Below are positions 31,358-32,281 of a DNA stretch of 32,281 nucleotides, piece after piece (position 1 is the first letter of the stretch; every line of letters starts with the position of its first letter). This DNA comes from Sphingomonadaceae bacterium (GTDB taxonomy: Bacteria; Pseudomonadota; Alphaproteobacteria; Sphingomonadales; Sphingomonadaceae). Location of the stretch: contig CANGJI010000030.1 in the NCBI GenBank assembly GCA_947454135.1, forward strand, positions 1 through 32,281. The letters run 5' to 3'. The position numbers were made by a program, and so were the translations under genes. The notes below the pieces were generated by a model. It saw only the letters and a program-made list of their open reading frames with translations. It was not told the DNA's origin and made no database searches.

Positions 31358-32277
31358 GCCGCCATCCTTGTTGCGATCTTTTCAGCGGTTTTCAGGGCCG
31401 CCGAAGTCATGATGTCGAGATTGCCGGCATAGGCGGGCAGGTAGTGCGCCGCGCCTTCCACTTCGAGGAAGACCGAGACCTTGAGGCCGGTGAAGCTGCC
31501 ACCCATTTCGGGAATGCGCAGCGGCTGGTTGCCGCCAATGCTCTCGAACTGCACCGCTTGCTTGAGCCGGTAGCCCGGCACGTAGCTCTGCACTTCGGCC
31601 ACCATGTCGTGGATCGACTGGCGGATCGCCTCGCGGTCGCCGTCCTCGCAGAGGCAATAGACCGTATCGCGCATGATCAGCGGCGGCTCGGCCGGATTGA
31701 GAACGATGATCGCCTTGCCGCGCGTGGCCCCGCCAACGTCGACGATGGCTTGGCTGGTCGTCTCGGTGAACTCGTCGATATTGGCGCGGGTGCCCGGCCC
31801 TGCACTCTTCGAGCTGATCGAGGCGACGATCTCGCCGTAGTGGACCTTGGCGATGCGGTTGACCGCAGCGACGATGGGGATCGTCGCCTGCCCGCCGCAG
31901 GTGACCATGTTGACGTTGAGCGCATCGAGGTTGGCCTCGCCGTTGACCGGCGGGATCGTATAGGGGCCGATGGCGGCAGGCGTCAGGTCGACCATGCGCT
32001 TGCCAGCAGCCAGCACGAGTTCGCTGTTGCGCTTGTGCGCGCCGGCGCTGGTCGCATCGAAGACAATCTGGATCTGGGCGAACTCGGGCATCGCCAGCAG
32101 GCCCTCGATCCCCTCCGCAGTGATCGGCACGCCCATGCGCGCCGCGCGCTTAAGGCCATCGCTTTCAGGGTCGATGCCGACGAAGGCGCCCATCTCGAGA
32201 ACCTCGGACAGGCGCATGATCTTGATCATCAGATCGGTGCCGATGTTGCCCGAGCCGATGATCGCTACCTTGGTCAT
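31354..32277 (-). CDS. dmpF: Acetaldehyde dehydrogenase (acylating), CoA-dependent
   Basis: 307 aa. The N-terminal Rossmann motif GSGNIGTD (8-15) binds NAD, and Cys127 in [12 protein letters not shown] is the catalytic thiol. It oxidises acetaldehyde or propanal to acetyl- or propionyl-CoA, using the aldehyde released by the aldolase, whose ATG overlaps its stop codon. The family is MhpF/BphJ/HsaG. The ATG at 32277 lies 4 bases from the window edge, so any ribosome site and upstream gene are not visible. Length and motifs are complete; the function is secure. Confidence 0.96.
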   Translation of the reverse strand: MTKVAIIGSGNIGTDLMIKIMRLSEVLEMGAFVGIDPESDGLKRAARMGVPITAEGIEGLLAMPEFAQIQIVFDATSAGAHKRNSELVLAAGKRMVDLTPAAIGPYTIPPVNGEANLDALNVNMVTCGGQATIPIVAAVNRIAKVHYGEIVASISSKSAGPGTRANIDEFTETTSQAIVDVGGATRGKAIIVLNPAEPPLIMRDTVYCLCEDGDREAIRQSIHDMVAEVQSYVPGYRLKQAVQFESIGGNQPLRIPEMGGSFTGLKVSVFLEVEGAAHYLPAYAGNLDIMTSAALKTAEKIATRMAA

Positions 32278-32281
32278 GGCC

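Overview
The DNA is GC-rich and densely coded, and looks like a chromosomal segment of an alphaproteobacterium, most likely a sphingomonad (Novosphingobium/Sphingobium/Erythrobacter type). A SciP (DUF1153) regulator, a MucR/Ros zinc-finger protein, a cobalamin-binding AerR-like protein and Rieske oxygenases clustered with SnoaL-like proteins all point that way. The genus is inferred, not shown. I saw no tRNA, rRNA, IS element or CRISPR array.

Layout. (1) 3-6949, plus strand: a catabolic run of a tandem SnoaL protein cut by the left edge, an SDR dehydrogenase, a Rieske oxygenase alpha subunit, SnoaL, VOC, SnoaL, a second Rieske alpha subunit and a LuxR-type regulator. (2) 6959-10773, minus strand: a tightly coupled acyl-CoA operon, SDR > acyl-CoA dehydrogenase > APH-fold kinase > PaaG-like crotonase, with a divergent TetR regulator (10922-11587). 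The combination resembles the 4-hydroxyacyl-CoA route known from LvaA/LvaC and ACAD10/11. (3) 11616-20677, minus strand: a nine-gene chemotaxis-type operon, STAS > cheY > cheA > cheW > MCP > cheW > cheR > cheB > a soluble, degenerate MCP-like protein. (4) 20800-22447: a crotonase and an SDR. (5) 22617-30046, minus strand: a regulatory island of a membrane protein, a winged-helix regulator, MucR, an OmpR-type DNA-binding protein with an eroded receiver, SciP coupled to a membrane-anchored PilZ protein, a NarL-type regulator with its GAF-PAS histidine kinase, and a cobalamin-binding SCHIC/AerR-like protein. (6) 30317-32277: 4-hydroxy-2-oxovalerate aldolase and acylating acetaldehyde dehydrogenase, the final meta-cleavage (or steroid HsaF/HsaG) step, whose upstream genes lie beyond the right edge.

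How it works together. The Rieske enzymes, SDRs and BaiE/Hsh2-type SnoaL proteins (Tyr-x4-Asp plus a later His) suggest degradation of an alicyclic or aromatic multi-ring compound, possibly steroid-like. Beta-oxidation-type genes would process acyl-CoA intermediates, and the aldolase/dehydrogenase pair would feed acetyl-CoA or propionyl-CoA into central metabolism. Substrate identity cannot be read from the sequence.

The most unexpected non-coding signal is at 23620-23762: a plus-strand promoter-like pair of hexamers whose 16-bp spacer is a perfect palindrome, followed about 100 nt later by an intrinsic-terminator-like hairpin with no ORF between. It may be a repressor-controlled small RNA.
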